From positions 248,001 through 312,000 of the forward strand of contig NZ_JAHXGQ010000002.1 of assembly GCF_019375475.1 (NCBI RefSeq): DNA of 64,000 nt. Direction: 5' to 3'. The stretch is from Saccharothrix obliqua (lineage in GTDB: Bacteria > Actinomycetota > Actinomycetes > Mycobacteriales > Pseudonocardiaceae). Below are positions 56,541 through 64,000 of the stretch, in pieces (positions within the stretch are counted from its first letter, which is position 1; every line of letters begins with the position of its first letter). Under the pieces are notes generated by a model. It ran no database searches, was not told where the DNA came from, and was given only the letters and a program-made list of their open reading frames with translations. The position numbers and the translations under genes were made by a program.

Positions 56541-57740
56541 ATGTACGTCGCGTCCGCCCGGCCGACCGAGCGGGTCAAGGGCAAGGTCCCGGGCACCGTG
56601 ATCGCGTTGGGCACGGTAAGCCTCCTCACCGACATCTCCGCCGAGATGATCACCGCGTTCATGCCCGTGTACCTGTTGTTCACGCTCCAGATGGGCTACG
56701 CGCAATTCGGTGTCCTGGATGGCCTGTACACGGGTGCGACGGCGGTGCTCCGGCTCGTCGGCGGGCACCTGTCCGACCGCACCCACCGGCACAAGGCGGT
56801 CGCGGCCGTCGGCTACGGGCTGTCCGCCGTGACCAAGCTGGTGTTCCCGGCGGTCGGGGCGAACGCGTTCGGCATCGGCGCGGCGATGGCCGCCGACCGG
56901 GCGGGCAAGGGCTTGCGCACCGCGCCCCGCGACGCCCTGATCTCCCTGGCCACTCCCCCGGACCGGCTCGGCGCGGCGTTCGGCCTGCACCGCGCCATGG
57001 ACACGGTCGGCGCGCTGCTCGGCCCGCTGGTGACGTTCCTGCTGCTGTACCAGGTGGGCATCGTCGCCGGGCCGGTGTTCGTGGTCAGCGCGTGCTTCGC
57101 CGTCATCGGGCTGATCGTGCTGGTGGCCTTCGTCCGGGAGAACCGCGCCGAGAAGCGCCCGGGACCCAAGCCCTCCGTGCGCGCCGGGTTGGCGCTGTTG
57201 AAGGAGGCGGGTTACCGGAAGGTGGCGCTCGCGGCGGCCGTGCTGGGCCTGGCCACGCTGTCCGACGCGTTCGTGTTCATCCTGGTGCAGAAGGCGACCG
57301 ACGTGCCGCAGGCGGCGCTGCCGCTGATGCCGCTGGGCACCGCACTGGTGTTCCTGGCCGCCGCCGCGCCCGTCGGGCGGCTCGCGGACCGGGTCGGCCG
57401 GTGGTGGGTCTTCCTCGGCGGCCACGTGCTGCTGCTCGCGGTGTACGTGCTGCTCCTCGCGCCCGGCAGCGGTTACTTCGGCATGGGCGCGGCACTGCTG
57501 CTGCACGGCCTGTTCTACGCCGCGACGGACGGCGTGCTGTCGGCACGCGTGAGCACGCTGGTGCCCGAGTCGTTGCGCGCGTCGGGCCTGTCCGTGGTCC
57601 AGACGGGGCAGGCCCTCACCCGCCTGGTCTCCTCGGTCGGCTTCGGCTTCCTGCTCCAGTTCGCGGCGTTCGGCACGGCCGTCTACACCGCCATCGGGGC
57701 ACTGGTGGTGGCGGTCGTGCTGGCTTGGCGAATGTCCTGA
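56541..57740 (+). CDS. MFS transporter
   Basis: The 399-aa protein has about 11-12 membrane segments and the MFS loop 2-3 motif GGHLSDRTHRHKAVAAVGYG. The opening TVIALGTVSLLTDISAEMITAFMPVYLLFTLQMG and the DRAGKGLRTAPRDALIS stretch are characteristic of a bacterial MFS group often called multidrug exporter-like. Substrate unknown; its place beside glycan genes suggests export of a precursor or resistance. ATG 56541 could be leaderless (GATAAC ends 6 nt before). Confidence 0.87.
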   Translation: MYVASARPTERVKGKVPGTVIALGTVSLLTDISAEMITAFMPVYLLFTLQMGYAQFGVLDGLYTGATAVLRLVGGHLSDRTHRHKAVAAVGYGLSAVTKLVFPAVGANAFGIGAAMAADRAGKGLRTAPRDALISLATPPDRLGAAFGLHRAMDTVGALLGPLVTFLLLYQVGIVAGPVFVVSACFAVIGLIVLVAFVRENRAEKRPGPKPSVRAGLALLKEAGYRKVALAAAVLGLATLSDAFVFILVQKATDVPQAALPLMPLGTALVFLAAAAPVGRLADRVGRWWVFLGGHVLLLAVYVLLLAPGSGYFGMGAALLLHGLFYAATDGVLSARVSTLVPESLRASGLSVVQTGQALTRLVSSVGFGFLLQFAAFGTAVYTAIGALVVAVVLAWRMS

Positions 57741-57800
57741 GGCGGGGGCCTCCCAAGCTATATCGTGGTCGCTTCACAGCGGAGCGATTCGGAGCCTCCA

Positions 57801-58454
57801 TTGAAGCGTCCGTGGTGGGTCAGACAACTGTTATGGGCGGTCCCGCTGCTGCTCGGCGTATCGGGGTTCGTCGTGTGGTTGCTGTTGTTGGGCAACAAGG
57901 GCCAGGGCATCGCCGACGCGGTGTCGTTGCTGGTCGGCACGGCCTCGCTGGTCGTGACCCTGCTCGGCCTCCAGCACTCCGCCGTCCGCAAGGGTGCGGA
58001 GAGGCCGCGCAAACCACTGCCGCGGTGGGTGTTCGCCGCGGTCGGCGTCGCGGTCGGCGCGATCGCCGGCGCGTTCTTCTGGTTCCTGGTCGTGAAACCG
58101 GACGTGCCGGTCACCGACCTGGTCGACATCGGCAACGGCGACCGGATGGCCGACGGGGAGCAGGCCAGTTTCCGGGTGCCGGGCCTGCCGCCCGAGCGGC
58201 GGTACCTGTTCTTCGTCCCGACGCTGGTGAACCACGACTCCGTCGGTGACTGCGTAGGCGCGGCGCGGCTGTCCGTGACGCTGGTCCGCGACGGCCGCAA
58301 GGACGCGGTCCGCGAGGACCTGCTGCCCAACCGGGAGATCCGCCTGGACCTCGACGGCACCGCCCGGGAGGCGCGGGTGCTGATCGCCTTGGCCATGCCC
58401 GACCCCGCCTGCGTGGTGGACCTCGACGTCACCGAAGCCGTGCTCTACAACTGA
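57801..58454 (+). CDS. membrane protein of unknown function
   Basis: The 217-aa product has three membrane helices (about 8-28, 34-56 and 75-98) and a 115-aa extracytoplasmic C-terminal domain with two Cys (GDCVGA, PACVVD). No family recognised. TTG 57801 is chosen because GGAG lies 6 nt upstream and a TATATC box lies about 40 nt before it; GTG 57765 would be too close to that box. It lies 10 nt before an orphan binding-protein gene, so the two form an operon and the binding protein may dock on it. Confidence 0.7.
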   Translation: MKRPWWVRQLLWAVPLLLGVSGFVVWLLLLGNKGQGIADAVSLLVGTASLVVTLLGLQHSAVRKGAERPRKPLPRWVFAAVGVAVGAIAGAFFWFLVVKPDVPVTDLVDIGNGDRMADGEQASFRVPGLPPERRYLFFVPTLVNHDSVGDCVGAARLSVTLVRDGRKDAVREDLLPNREIRLDLDGTAREARVLIALAMPDPACVVDLDVTEAVLYN

Positions 58455-58464
58455 GGAGACCAGG

Positions 58465-59301
58465 ATGTCCCGCCGAGTTCCCGCCGTGCTCGCCGCGGTG
58501 GTCCTGCTGGCCGCGTGCCAGGGCCCGATCAACCCGTCGCCGACGTCCACGGGCCGCAGCGCGCTGATCCGCTCGGTCAACGTCGGCGTCGGCACCGACA
58601 TCCCCGGCCTGGCCGTGCTGAACCCGGACACGCACGAGCGGCGCGGGTTCGACGTGGACCTGTACCGGTGGCTGGCCAACAACACCGAGCCGAAGTTCGA
58701 GCCGGTCGAGGTGGACGTGCTCATCCCGGACCGGGTCAACGAGCTGGCACTGGGCCGCGTGCAGATGCTGGTGCACACGTTCTCGATCACCGACCAGCGA
58801 CGCGGCAAGATCGGGTTCGCCGGTCCCTACCTGGTGACCCAGCAGGGCATCATGGTCCGCGCGGGCGACGAGCGCATCAAGACCATCGACGACCTGACCG
58901 GGAAGACGGTGTGCAGCCAGGCGGGCAGCACGTCCTACGAGCAGCTCACCAGCGGGGCGCTGAAGGGCAAGGTGACCACGACCAGCGAGGTCGGCACCCG
59001 CCAGTGCGTGGACCGGCTGCTGCGGCAGGAGGTGGACGCCGCGTCCACCGACGAGATCATCCTGCGCGGCTTCGCCCACCAGACGCCGGGCCTCAAGGTG
59101 CTGGACCTGACGTTCGGCACGCAGGAGCGCTACGGCGTCGGCCTGCCCAAGGGCGACCGGGCGCTGTGCGAGCGGATCACCGAGGGCATCAAGGAGTTCA
59201 TCACCAACGGCGCGTGGGACCAGTTCTTCCGCTCCAACTTCGGTGATCTCCCCGTCGAGGGGCACAAGCCGAACCCGTACCGGCTCGACCCGTGCCCGTA
59301 G
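58465..59301 (+). CDS. amino-acid-type solute-binding lipoprotein
   Basis: The 278-aa lipoprotein has lipobox LLAAC with Cys19 and a family-3 solute-binding fold (LNVGVGTDIPGLAVLNPDTHERRGFDVDLYRWLA-like start; GKIGFAGPYLVTQQGIMVRAGDERIKTIDDLTGKTVCSQAGSTSYEQL). Family-3 proteins bind glutamate, glutamine or polar amino acids. There is no permease or ATPase gene next to it; its partner is the three-helix protein upstream. GAGGAGACC precedes ATG 58465. Confidence 0.87.
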   Translation: MSRRVPAVLAAVVLLAACQGPINPSPTSTGRSALIRSVNVGVGTDIPGLAVLNPDTHERRGFDVDLYRWLANNTEPKFEPVEVDVLIPDRVNELALGRVQMLVHTFSITDQRRGKIGFAGPYLVTQQGIMVRAGDERIKTIDDLTGKTVCSQAGSTSYEQLTSGALKGKVTTTSEVGTRQCVDRLLRQEVDAASTDEIILRGFAHQTPGLKVLDLTFGTQERYGVGLPKGDRALCERITEGIKEFITNGAWDQFFRSNFGDLPVEGHKPNPYRLDPCP

Positions 59302-59310
59302 CCGACGTGG

Positions 59311-60552
59311 TCAGAACCGGTACACGTGCACCTGGTACGGGCCGAACGCGTCGACGATCCGGCCGTTCTCGATGGGCACGGTCCGGTTCTCGTCCACCAC
59401 CACGGCCGTTCCGGAGCGCACCGGCACGGTGATCTCGACCCGGGCGGCGCCGCTGCGGGGCAGCGCGGTGTTGCCGTCGGTCTGCGCGAGCACCCAACGC
59501 GCGCCCTCGGCCTGCTTGTGCAGCACGGACACCGGGACGTCGTGGTCGCTCCTCGCCGTCACGCCCGGCAGGCTCGCCGCGTTCAACACGGGGGCGAGCG
59601 ACGTCAACCGCGCGTTCACGGCCTTCACCCGCTCGGTGATCTCCGGCCTGGTCAGCACGCTGGAGTATTCACCCCTGCCCTCCGGGTAGAAGCTGTGCGC
59701 GAAGTAGTTGATGCCGGTCGCCCCGTGCAGGACGGTGTTCCACACCGCGGACTCCAGTTGGTCCGGCGTGATGGTCTCGCCCTTGTCGTGGGGGTGCCCC
59801 GTCTCCACGAACCCGTACAGCGGTTTGTCCGGGCCGCACCACTTCCGCATCACGTCGAGGACCTCGCCGTAGCTGAACGCACCGACCCGGTCACCGCGGT
59901 CCGGGTGCGTCCACCCGTAGTAGTCGGCGGACGCGATGTCCGCGGCGGCGCAGTACGTGCGCATGTCCTCTTCGTACGACTTCTCGATGTGGCCGTACCC
60001 GACGCCGCCGCCGGGGGTCCCCATCCACACGCCGAAGTTCAGGTACGTCGGCCGGGTCGGGTCCTGGGCCCGCGTCCGGTCCGCCTTGGCCAGGATCGCG
60101 GACGGCTGCATGTCCGGGTGGAACACGTCACCGTAGACCTTGTTCATGTCCGGCTCGTCCGCCACGAGGTAGCCCACGTAGTTGCGCGCGTGCTCGGTGT
60201 CCCGCAGCACGTCGTCCACGCGCTTGGCGTCCACGTACACCCGCCAGCCGGTCTCGACCAGCCCTTCCCGCCGCAGGTACCACCACTCGTCCTCCCACAG
60301 CCCGAGGCCGGCGCCGATGCCGATCGCCGGGTAGGCCGTCCCGAGCTTCACGCCGTTCTCGACCGAGGACGGGTCCTGCATCCAGACGTTGATCGGGAAC
60401 ACGTTCGGGTCGCCGGTGGGGTTGGGGCCGTTGGGCCACTTGCGGTACTGCTCCACCACCGGAGCGGGCACGGGCGCGGGCGGCGGCTCGGCCTCCGCCG
60501 TGCACGCGGCGGTGAGCAGGACGAGGACCGGCAGGAACCGGGGTCGGGACAC
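59311..60552 (-). CDS. lipoprotein with glycoside-hydrolase-like TIM barrel
   Basis: The 413-aa lipoprotein has lipobox LLTAAC with Cys17 and a Pro-rich linker. The mature part reads NVFPINVWMQDPSSVENGVKLGTAYPAIGIGAGLGLWEDEWWYLRREGL, YVGYLVADEPDMNKVYG, YTPTYLNFGVWMGTP-like, CGPDKPLYGFVETGHPHDKG, and a C-terminal beta segment. The acid residues in ADEPD and FVETGH are in positions seen in clan GH-A hydrolases, so a beta-glycosidase on the cell surface is plausible, but I cannot name a family. GTG 60552 is 1 nt after the stop of the upstream glycosyltransferase, so they are co-transcribed. Confidence 0.72.
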   Translation of the reverse strand: MSRPRFLPVLVLLTAACTAEAEPPPAPVPAPVVEQYRKWPNGPNPTGDPNVFPINVWMQDPSSVENGVKLGTAYPAIGIGAGLGLWEDEWWYLRREGLVETGWRVYVDAKRVDDVLRDTEHARNYVGYLVADEPDMNKVYGDVFHPDMQPSAILAKADRTRAQDPTRPTYLNFGVWMGTPGGGVGYGHIEKSYEEDMRTYCAAADIASADYYGWTHPDRGDRVGAFSYGEVLDVMRKWCGPDKPLYGFVETGHPHDKGETITPDQLESAVWNTVLHGATGINYFAHSFYPEGRGEYSSVLTRPEITERVKAVNARLTSLAPVLNAASLPGVTARSDHDVPVSVLHKQAEGARWVLAQTDGNTALPRSGAARVEITVPVRSGTAVVVDENRTVPIENGRIVDAFGPYQVHVYRF

Positions 60553-60553
60553 G

Positions 60554-61405
60554 TCAGCCCGCCCGACCGCGTGCCGCGATGATCCGCTTGGCCCGCTCGA
60601 AGCCGTCCGCGCCGAGCACCCTCAGCGCCGCGGTCTTCGCCAGGTACCGGGCGCCGTCACGCGCGACGCGCTTCGGGTGGCCGACGTACCGGTCCCGCGC
60701 CAGCACCCGCCGGTCCGGTTCGGCCACGTCGTCCAGCGCGTCGCCGAACAACGCGCGGTACGGCGCGGGCGACACCAGCCGGCCACGCGTGCGGTTGCTG
60801 ACGTTGCCGCCGTGCACCACCTGGAGCCAGCCCGGCGCGCCACCCAGCGACACCCACCGGCCGTGCCGGTGCAGCCGGTTGTGCCAGTCGGCCCAGCAGG
60901 TGACCGGGTCGTCCCAGGGCTCCCGCATGGACGCGAACGCGTTGTCCTTGTCGTGGTGCGCGTACACCCCGGTGGGACTCTTGACCAGGCCGTTGGCCAG
61001 GTAGAGCGCCGTGCGGCCACCGGTCGGGCGGTCCGCCTGGAGCCGGGCGACGAAATCGGCGGCGAGCGCGTCGTCGTTGTCCAGGTTGCTGGTGATCAGC
61101 CCGTCGCCCTTGACCGGGAACAGCTTCCCGATGTCCTCCAGCAGCTCGTCGCGGCTGACCTGCTCGCGGAACACCGGCGTGTAGGCGTCGCCGTGCGAGG
61201 CGATCCGGTCCTTGAGCCACTGGGGGCTCTCCGGGTCGAAGTAGATGATCCACCGGTAGTTCGCGGACGTCTGCGCGCGCACCGACGGCAGGCAGTACCG
61301 CTCGAACAACCCGACGCGCTCGGTCAACCAGCCCTCACGTGCCCGCACGACGCTCTCGGCCCCGACGGACGGCAGGTTGAAGCGCGTCAGAATGACGTGG
61401 TCCAT
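60554..61405 (-). CDS. glycosyltransferase, putative rhamnosyltransferase family
   Basis: The 283-aa protein starts MDHVILTRFNLPSVGAESVVRAREGWL and has RFERYCLPSVRAQTSANYRWIIYFDPESPQWLKDRI (RVGLFERYCLPSV here), then GLITSNLDNDDALAADFVARLQ with the NLDNDDA motif as metal-binding site. This is the putative rhamnosyl transferase pattern (PF11316 type). Acceptor unknown; it belongs to the surface glycan cluster. ATG 61405 has GAAGGGGACG upstream. Confidence 0.82.
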   Translation of the reverse strand: MDHVILTRFNLPSVGAESVVRAREGWLTERVGLFERYCLPSVRAQTSANYRWIIYFDPESPQWLKDRIASHGDAYTPVFREQVSRDELLEDIGKLFPVKGDGLITSNLDNDDALAADFVARLQADRPTGGRTALYLANGLVKSPTGVYAHHDKDNAFASMREPWDDPVTCWADWHNRLHRHGRWVSLGGAPGWLQVVHGGNVSNRTRGRLVSPAPYRALFGDALDDVAEPDRRVLARDRYVGHPKRVARDGARYLAKTAALRVLGADGFERAKRIIAARGRAG

Positions 61406-61501
61406 CACGTCCCCTTCCCGTTGTCCCGTACATCGGGATCGCGCGGTCATCGTTATCCGATCGCCTGCTAACGCTCCGTCGCGGGGACCGATGTGTAGGA
61501 C

Positions 61502-62551
61502 GTGACTGAAGCCCCGACACGACCTACGGTCGACGTCGTCATCCCGTGCTACAACTACGCGCGCTTCCTCCGCGCCTGTGTGCGCAGCGTGCTCGACCAA
61601 CCGGGCGTGGACGTCCGGGTGCTCATCATCGACGACACGTCGACCGACGAGACGCCCGAGGTGATGGCCGAACTCACCGAGGACCCCCGGGTCGAGGGCC
61701 GCCGGCACGAGGTGAACCAGGGGCACATCGCCACCTACAACGAGGGTTTGCTGGAGTGGGCGAAGGCCGACTACACGGTCCTGCTGTCCGCGGACGACCT
61801 GCTCGCCCCGGGCTCGCTCGCCCGCGCGGCGGAGGTGTTCGAGGCCAACCCGAACGTCGGCATGGTGTACGGGCGCGTCGTGTACTACTCCGACCACGAC
61901 GACCTGCCCTCGGTGGTGACGCCGCCCGCCGGCCACACCGTCTGGTCCGGTGTGGACTGGATCGAGAACCGCTGCCGCACCGGGCAGAACGTGTTGTCGT
62001 CACCGGAAGCCGTGGTCCGCACGTCGGTGCAGCAGCAGGTCGGCGGCTACCGCCCGGACCTGCCGCACGCGGGCGACCTGGAGATGTGGATGCGCATCGC
62101 CGCCGTCTCCGACATCGGCTACGTGCGCGGCAAGCCCGCTGCCTTCTACCGCGTGCACCAGCAGAGCATGTTCCGCACGCAGTTCTCCTCGGTCTTCGCC
62201 GACCTGGAGCAGCGGCGGGCGGTGTTCGAGCGGTTCTTCGCCGAGCACCCCGACCTGCCGCCACGCCTCAAGCACCTGGCCGACCGGTCCATCGCGAAGG
62301 ACGCGTTGTGGCGTGCCGTTCGCGCGTACGACCGGGACAAGCTCGCGGAGATCCCCACCGAGGAGCTGGTGGCGTTCGCCCGCGCGGTCTACGCGCACAC
62401 CGAGCACCTGCCCGAGTACCGGGCGCTGCGGCGGCGCAAGGCGCTGGGCCCCAAGCTGTGCAGCCGCACCCAGCTGTTCGTCGGCGCGCACCTCGCCAAG
62501 CGCGGCCGCGGCCTGGTCGGCAAGCAGGTCTGGAAGTGGCGCGGCCAGTGA
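61502..62551 (+). CDS. GT2 family glycosyltransferase
   Basis: The 349-aa GT-A enzyme has VDVVIPCYNYARFLRACVRSVLDQPGVDVRVLIIDDTSTDETPEVM (residues 10-55), TVLLSADDLLAPGSLARAAEVF with the SADD metal motif, and the acceptor segment HAGDLEMWMRIAAVSDIGYVRGKPAAFYRVH. The sugar and acceptor are not known. The GTG start follows a TGTAGG-like box without a ribosome site. Its stop overlaps the flippase start (GTGA). Confidence 0.9.
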   Translation: MTEAPTRPTVDVVIPCYNYARFLRACVRSVLDQPGVDVRVLIIDDTSTDETPEVMAELTEDPRVEGRRHEVNQGHIATYNEGLLEWAKADYTVLLSADDLLAPGSLARAAEVFEANPNVGMVYGRVVYYSDHDDLPSVVTPPAGHTVWSGVDWIENRCRTGQNVLSSPEAVVRTSVQQQVGGYRPDLPHAGDLEMWMRIAAVSDIGYVRGKPAAFYRVHQQSMFRTQFSSVFADLEQRRAVFERFFAEHPDLPPRLKHLADRSIAKDALWRAVRAYDRDKLAEIPTEELVAFARAVYAHTEHLPEYRALRRRKALGPKLCSRTQLFVGAHLAKRGRGLVGKQVWKWRGQ

Positions 62552-63975
62552 CCACCCTGGAGGGCGAGGTCACGCGGGCGATCCGGTGGAGCGCGGTCAA
62601 CAGCCTGGTGCAGCGGGTCTCGCAGGTCGGCGTCGGCGTCCTGCTCGCGCGCCTCATCGCGCCCGAGCAGTTCGGCGTCTTCGCCGTGGCCCTCGTCGTG
62701 CTCAACATCGTGCTCAGCGTCAGCGAGATGGGCGTGAGCGTCGCCCTCGTGCGCACCGACGAGCCGGTCGAGGAGATCGCGCCGACCGTCACCACCCTGT
62801 CCGTGCTGTCCGGCTGCCTGCTGTGCCTGGTGTGCGTGGTGGGCGCGCCGTGGTTCGCCGACACCATGGGCACCCCGCAGGCGACCGGCGTCATCCAGCT
62901 CATGTCGGTGGCGCTGGTGATCGCGGGCGCGTCAGCGGTGCCGGGCGCGTTGCTGCAACGGGAGTTCCGCCAGGACCACAAGTTCGCGGCGGACACCTCG
63001 GCGTTCGTCGTGGGCACCGCGGTCGTCGTCGTGCTGGCCCTCCTCGGCTTCGGCGCGTGGAGCCTCGCGTGGTCGAGGATCGCCACGAACCTCACGGCCG
63101 CGGTGGTCATGTTCGCCTTCACCAAGGAGCGCTACCGCCCCGGCTTCAACCCGGCCAGGGCCCGCGAGGTGCTGGCCTTCGGCCTGCCGCTGGCGGGCGC
63201 GTCGCTGCTGGTGTTCGGCGTCCTCAACGTGGACGGCATCATCGTCGGCAGCCTCCTCGGCACCGTTCCGCTGGGGTACTACCTGCTGGCGACGAACCTG
63301 GCGAACTGGCCGGTGGGCGCGTTCTCCCAGCCGGTGCGCAGCGTGTCGCTGGTGGCGTTCTCGAAGGTGCGCGACGACCCGGACCTGTTCCGGCGGACGT
63401 TCGCCCGCGCGCTCGGCCTGCTCGCCCTGTTCACCGTCCCGGCCTGCGTCCTGCTGGCGTCCCTCGCGGACCCGTTGGTGCGCACCGTGTACGGGGACCG
63501 GTGGGCTCCCGCCGCCGCCGCGCTCGCCGCCCTGGTGCTGCTGGGGGCCATGCGCGTGGCGCTCGAACTGGGCTACGACTACCTGGCCGGCGCGGGCCGG
63601 TCGAGAGCGATCCTGGTGATCCACGTCATCTGGCTGGCGGCGCTGGCGCCCCTGCTGGCGCTCGGCGCGCACCTGGACGGCATCCGCGGCGTCGCGCTCG
63701 CGCAGAGCTTCGTGGTGCTGGTCTTCATCGTGCCCGCCTACCTCGTCGCGTTCCGGCCGTACGGCTTGCGGGCGCGTGCCCTGGGTGCGGCCGTGGCCCG
63801 ACCGGTGGCGGGCGGCGCGGCGATGGTCGCCGTCGCCTTGGCCGTGCAGTGGTTCGTGACGGACCCGTTGTGGCGCTTGGTCATCGGCGGCGCGTTGTCA
63901 CTGGCGGCCTACACCGCCGTCGTCTTCCCCCTCCGCCACGAGGCGCTGGGGCTGCTGCGAAGGGGTCGGCGTTGA
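62548..63975 (+). CDS. Wzx-type oligosaccharide flippase
   Basis: The 475-aa protein has 12-14 membrane helices and the MATE/MOP-type polysaccharide flippase pattern: AIRWSAVNSLVQRVSQVGVGVLLARLIAPEQFGVFAVALVVLNI, ALLQREFRQDHKFAADTSAFVVGTAV, and LLGTVPLGYYLLATNLANWPVGAFSQPVRSVSLVAFSKV. It should flip lipid-linked glycan repeats made by the neighbouring transferases. GTG 62548 overlaps the upstream stop. Confidence 0.9.
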   Translation: MTTLEGEVTRAIRWSAVNSLVQRVSQVGVGVLLARLIAPEQFGVFAVALVVLNIVLSVSEMGVSVALVRTDEPVEEIAPTVTTLSVLSGCLLCLVCVVGAPWFADTMGTPQATGVIQLMSVALVIAGASAVPGALLQREFRQDHKFAADTSAFVVGTAVVVVLALLGFGAWSLAWSRIATNLTAAVVMFAFTKERYRPGFNPARAREVLAFGLPLAGASLLVFGVLNVDGIIVGSLLGTVPLGYYLLATNLANWPVGAFSQPVRSVSLVAFSKVRDDPDLFRRTFARALGLLALFTVPACVLLASLADPLVRTVYGDRWAPAAAALAALVLLGAMRVALELGYDYLAGAGRSRAILVIHVIWLAALAPLLALGAHLDGIRGVALAQSFVVLVFIVPAYLVAFRPYGLRARALGAAVARPVAGGAAMVAVALAVQWFVTDPLWRLVIGGALSLAAYTAVVFPLRHEALGLLRRGRR

Positions 63976-64000
63976 GCGCATTCCAGCGGCGCGCGCACCA
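63972..64000 (+). CDS. possible next gene of the glycan operon, 5' end only
   Basis: A TTG at 63972 overlaps the flippase stop (TTGA) and reads LSAFQRRAH to the window edge. The overlap follows the style of this operon, but only nine codons are visible, so the call is tentative. Confidence 0.25.

Overview
The window looks like chromosomal DNA of a high-GC filamentous actinomycete, most likely of the Pseudonocardiaceae (Saccharothrix, Lentzea or Actinosynnema type). The evidence is very high GC in third codon positions, many GTG starts, GTGA/ATGA gene overlaps, leaderless-looking starts, and actinobacterial families (DUF3140, DUF4235, DUF4383-like, DUF6328, F420/PPOX enzymes, an eukaryotic-type Ser/Thr kinase, a SARP-era style LuxR ATPase). 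No lineage marker such as rRNA is present, so the genus is an inference.

Layout. 0-10 kb: a G-rich non-coding tract, an unassigned CDS, an ArsR regulator, DUF3140, an NDH-2-like flavoprotein, a beta-phosphoglucomutase/GH65 phosphorylase pair, a sugar-binding lipoprotein, and a CDS whose sequence follows the EF/CyaA/ExoY class of nucleotidyl cyclase toxins. 10-22 kb: aldo/keto reductase, an orphan winged-helix regulator, an ABC exporter with a DesK/DesR-like two-component system, envelope and stress-type small proteins, a three-repeat I-E-like CRISPR remnant, and a large HTH-STAND-WD40 protein followed by a 129-nt hairpin. 22-34 kb: a cobalamin cluster (cobN, cobG, cobH, cobIJ, cobK, cbiD, cobM, cobL plus a PPOX protein) with a cobalamin riboswitch on cobN. 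34-44 kb: PPOX, PLP transferase, thioredoxin, a sigma factor with its hydrolase partner, enoyl-CoA hydratase, a secreted protein and Tex. 44.1-45.3 kb: a 1.1-kb gene-free tract with a truncated tRNA-Met, a 473-bp tandem duplication and a dispersed repeat. 45-53.5 kb: carotenoid-type oxidoreductase, a LuxR ATPase with a coupled upstream mini-ORF, a YciI-LuxR fusion, GNAT, a crotonase and a Ser/Thr kinase. 53.6-64 kb: a surface-glycan cluster (GT2-GT4 fusion, WecG/TagA, MFS, orphan binding protein with a membrane partner, a GH-like lipoprotein, two glycosyltransferases and a Wzx-type flippase) that runs off the right edge.

How genes work together. GH65 phosphorolysis yields beta-glucose-1-phosphate, which the overlapping beta-phosphoglucomutase converts to glucose-6-phosphate. 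The cob genes cover corrin-ring assembly from precorrin-2/3 to cobalt insertion and mix oxygen-dependent (cobG, cobN) and CbiD-type enzymes. The glycan cluster contains donors' transferases and an exporter. A set of five to seven promoters of the form G-rich -35, 13-bp spacer, GGGTAN -10 precedes small envelope, redox and DUF genes and suggests a SigB/SigF-like stress regulon scattered through the window.

The items most worth a second look are the cyclase-toxin-like CDS, the shared SigB-like promoters, the STAND gene with its giant hairpin, the orphan CRISPR remnant, and the repeat/tRNA scar at 44-45 kb. All family calls come from reading the translations by eye; none was searched against a database.
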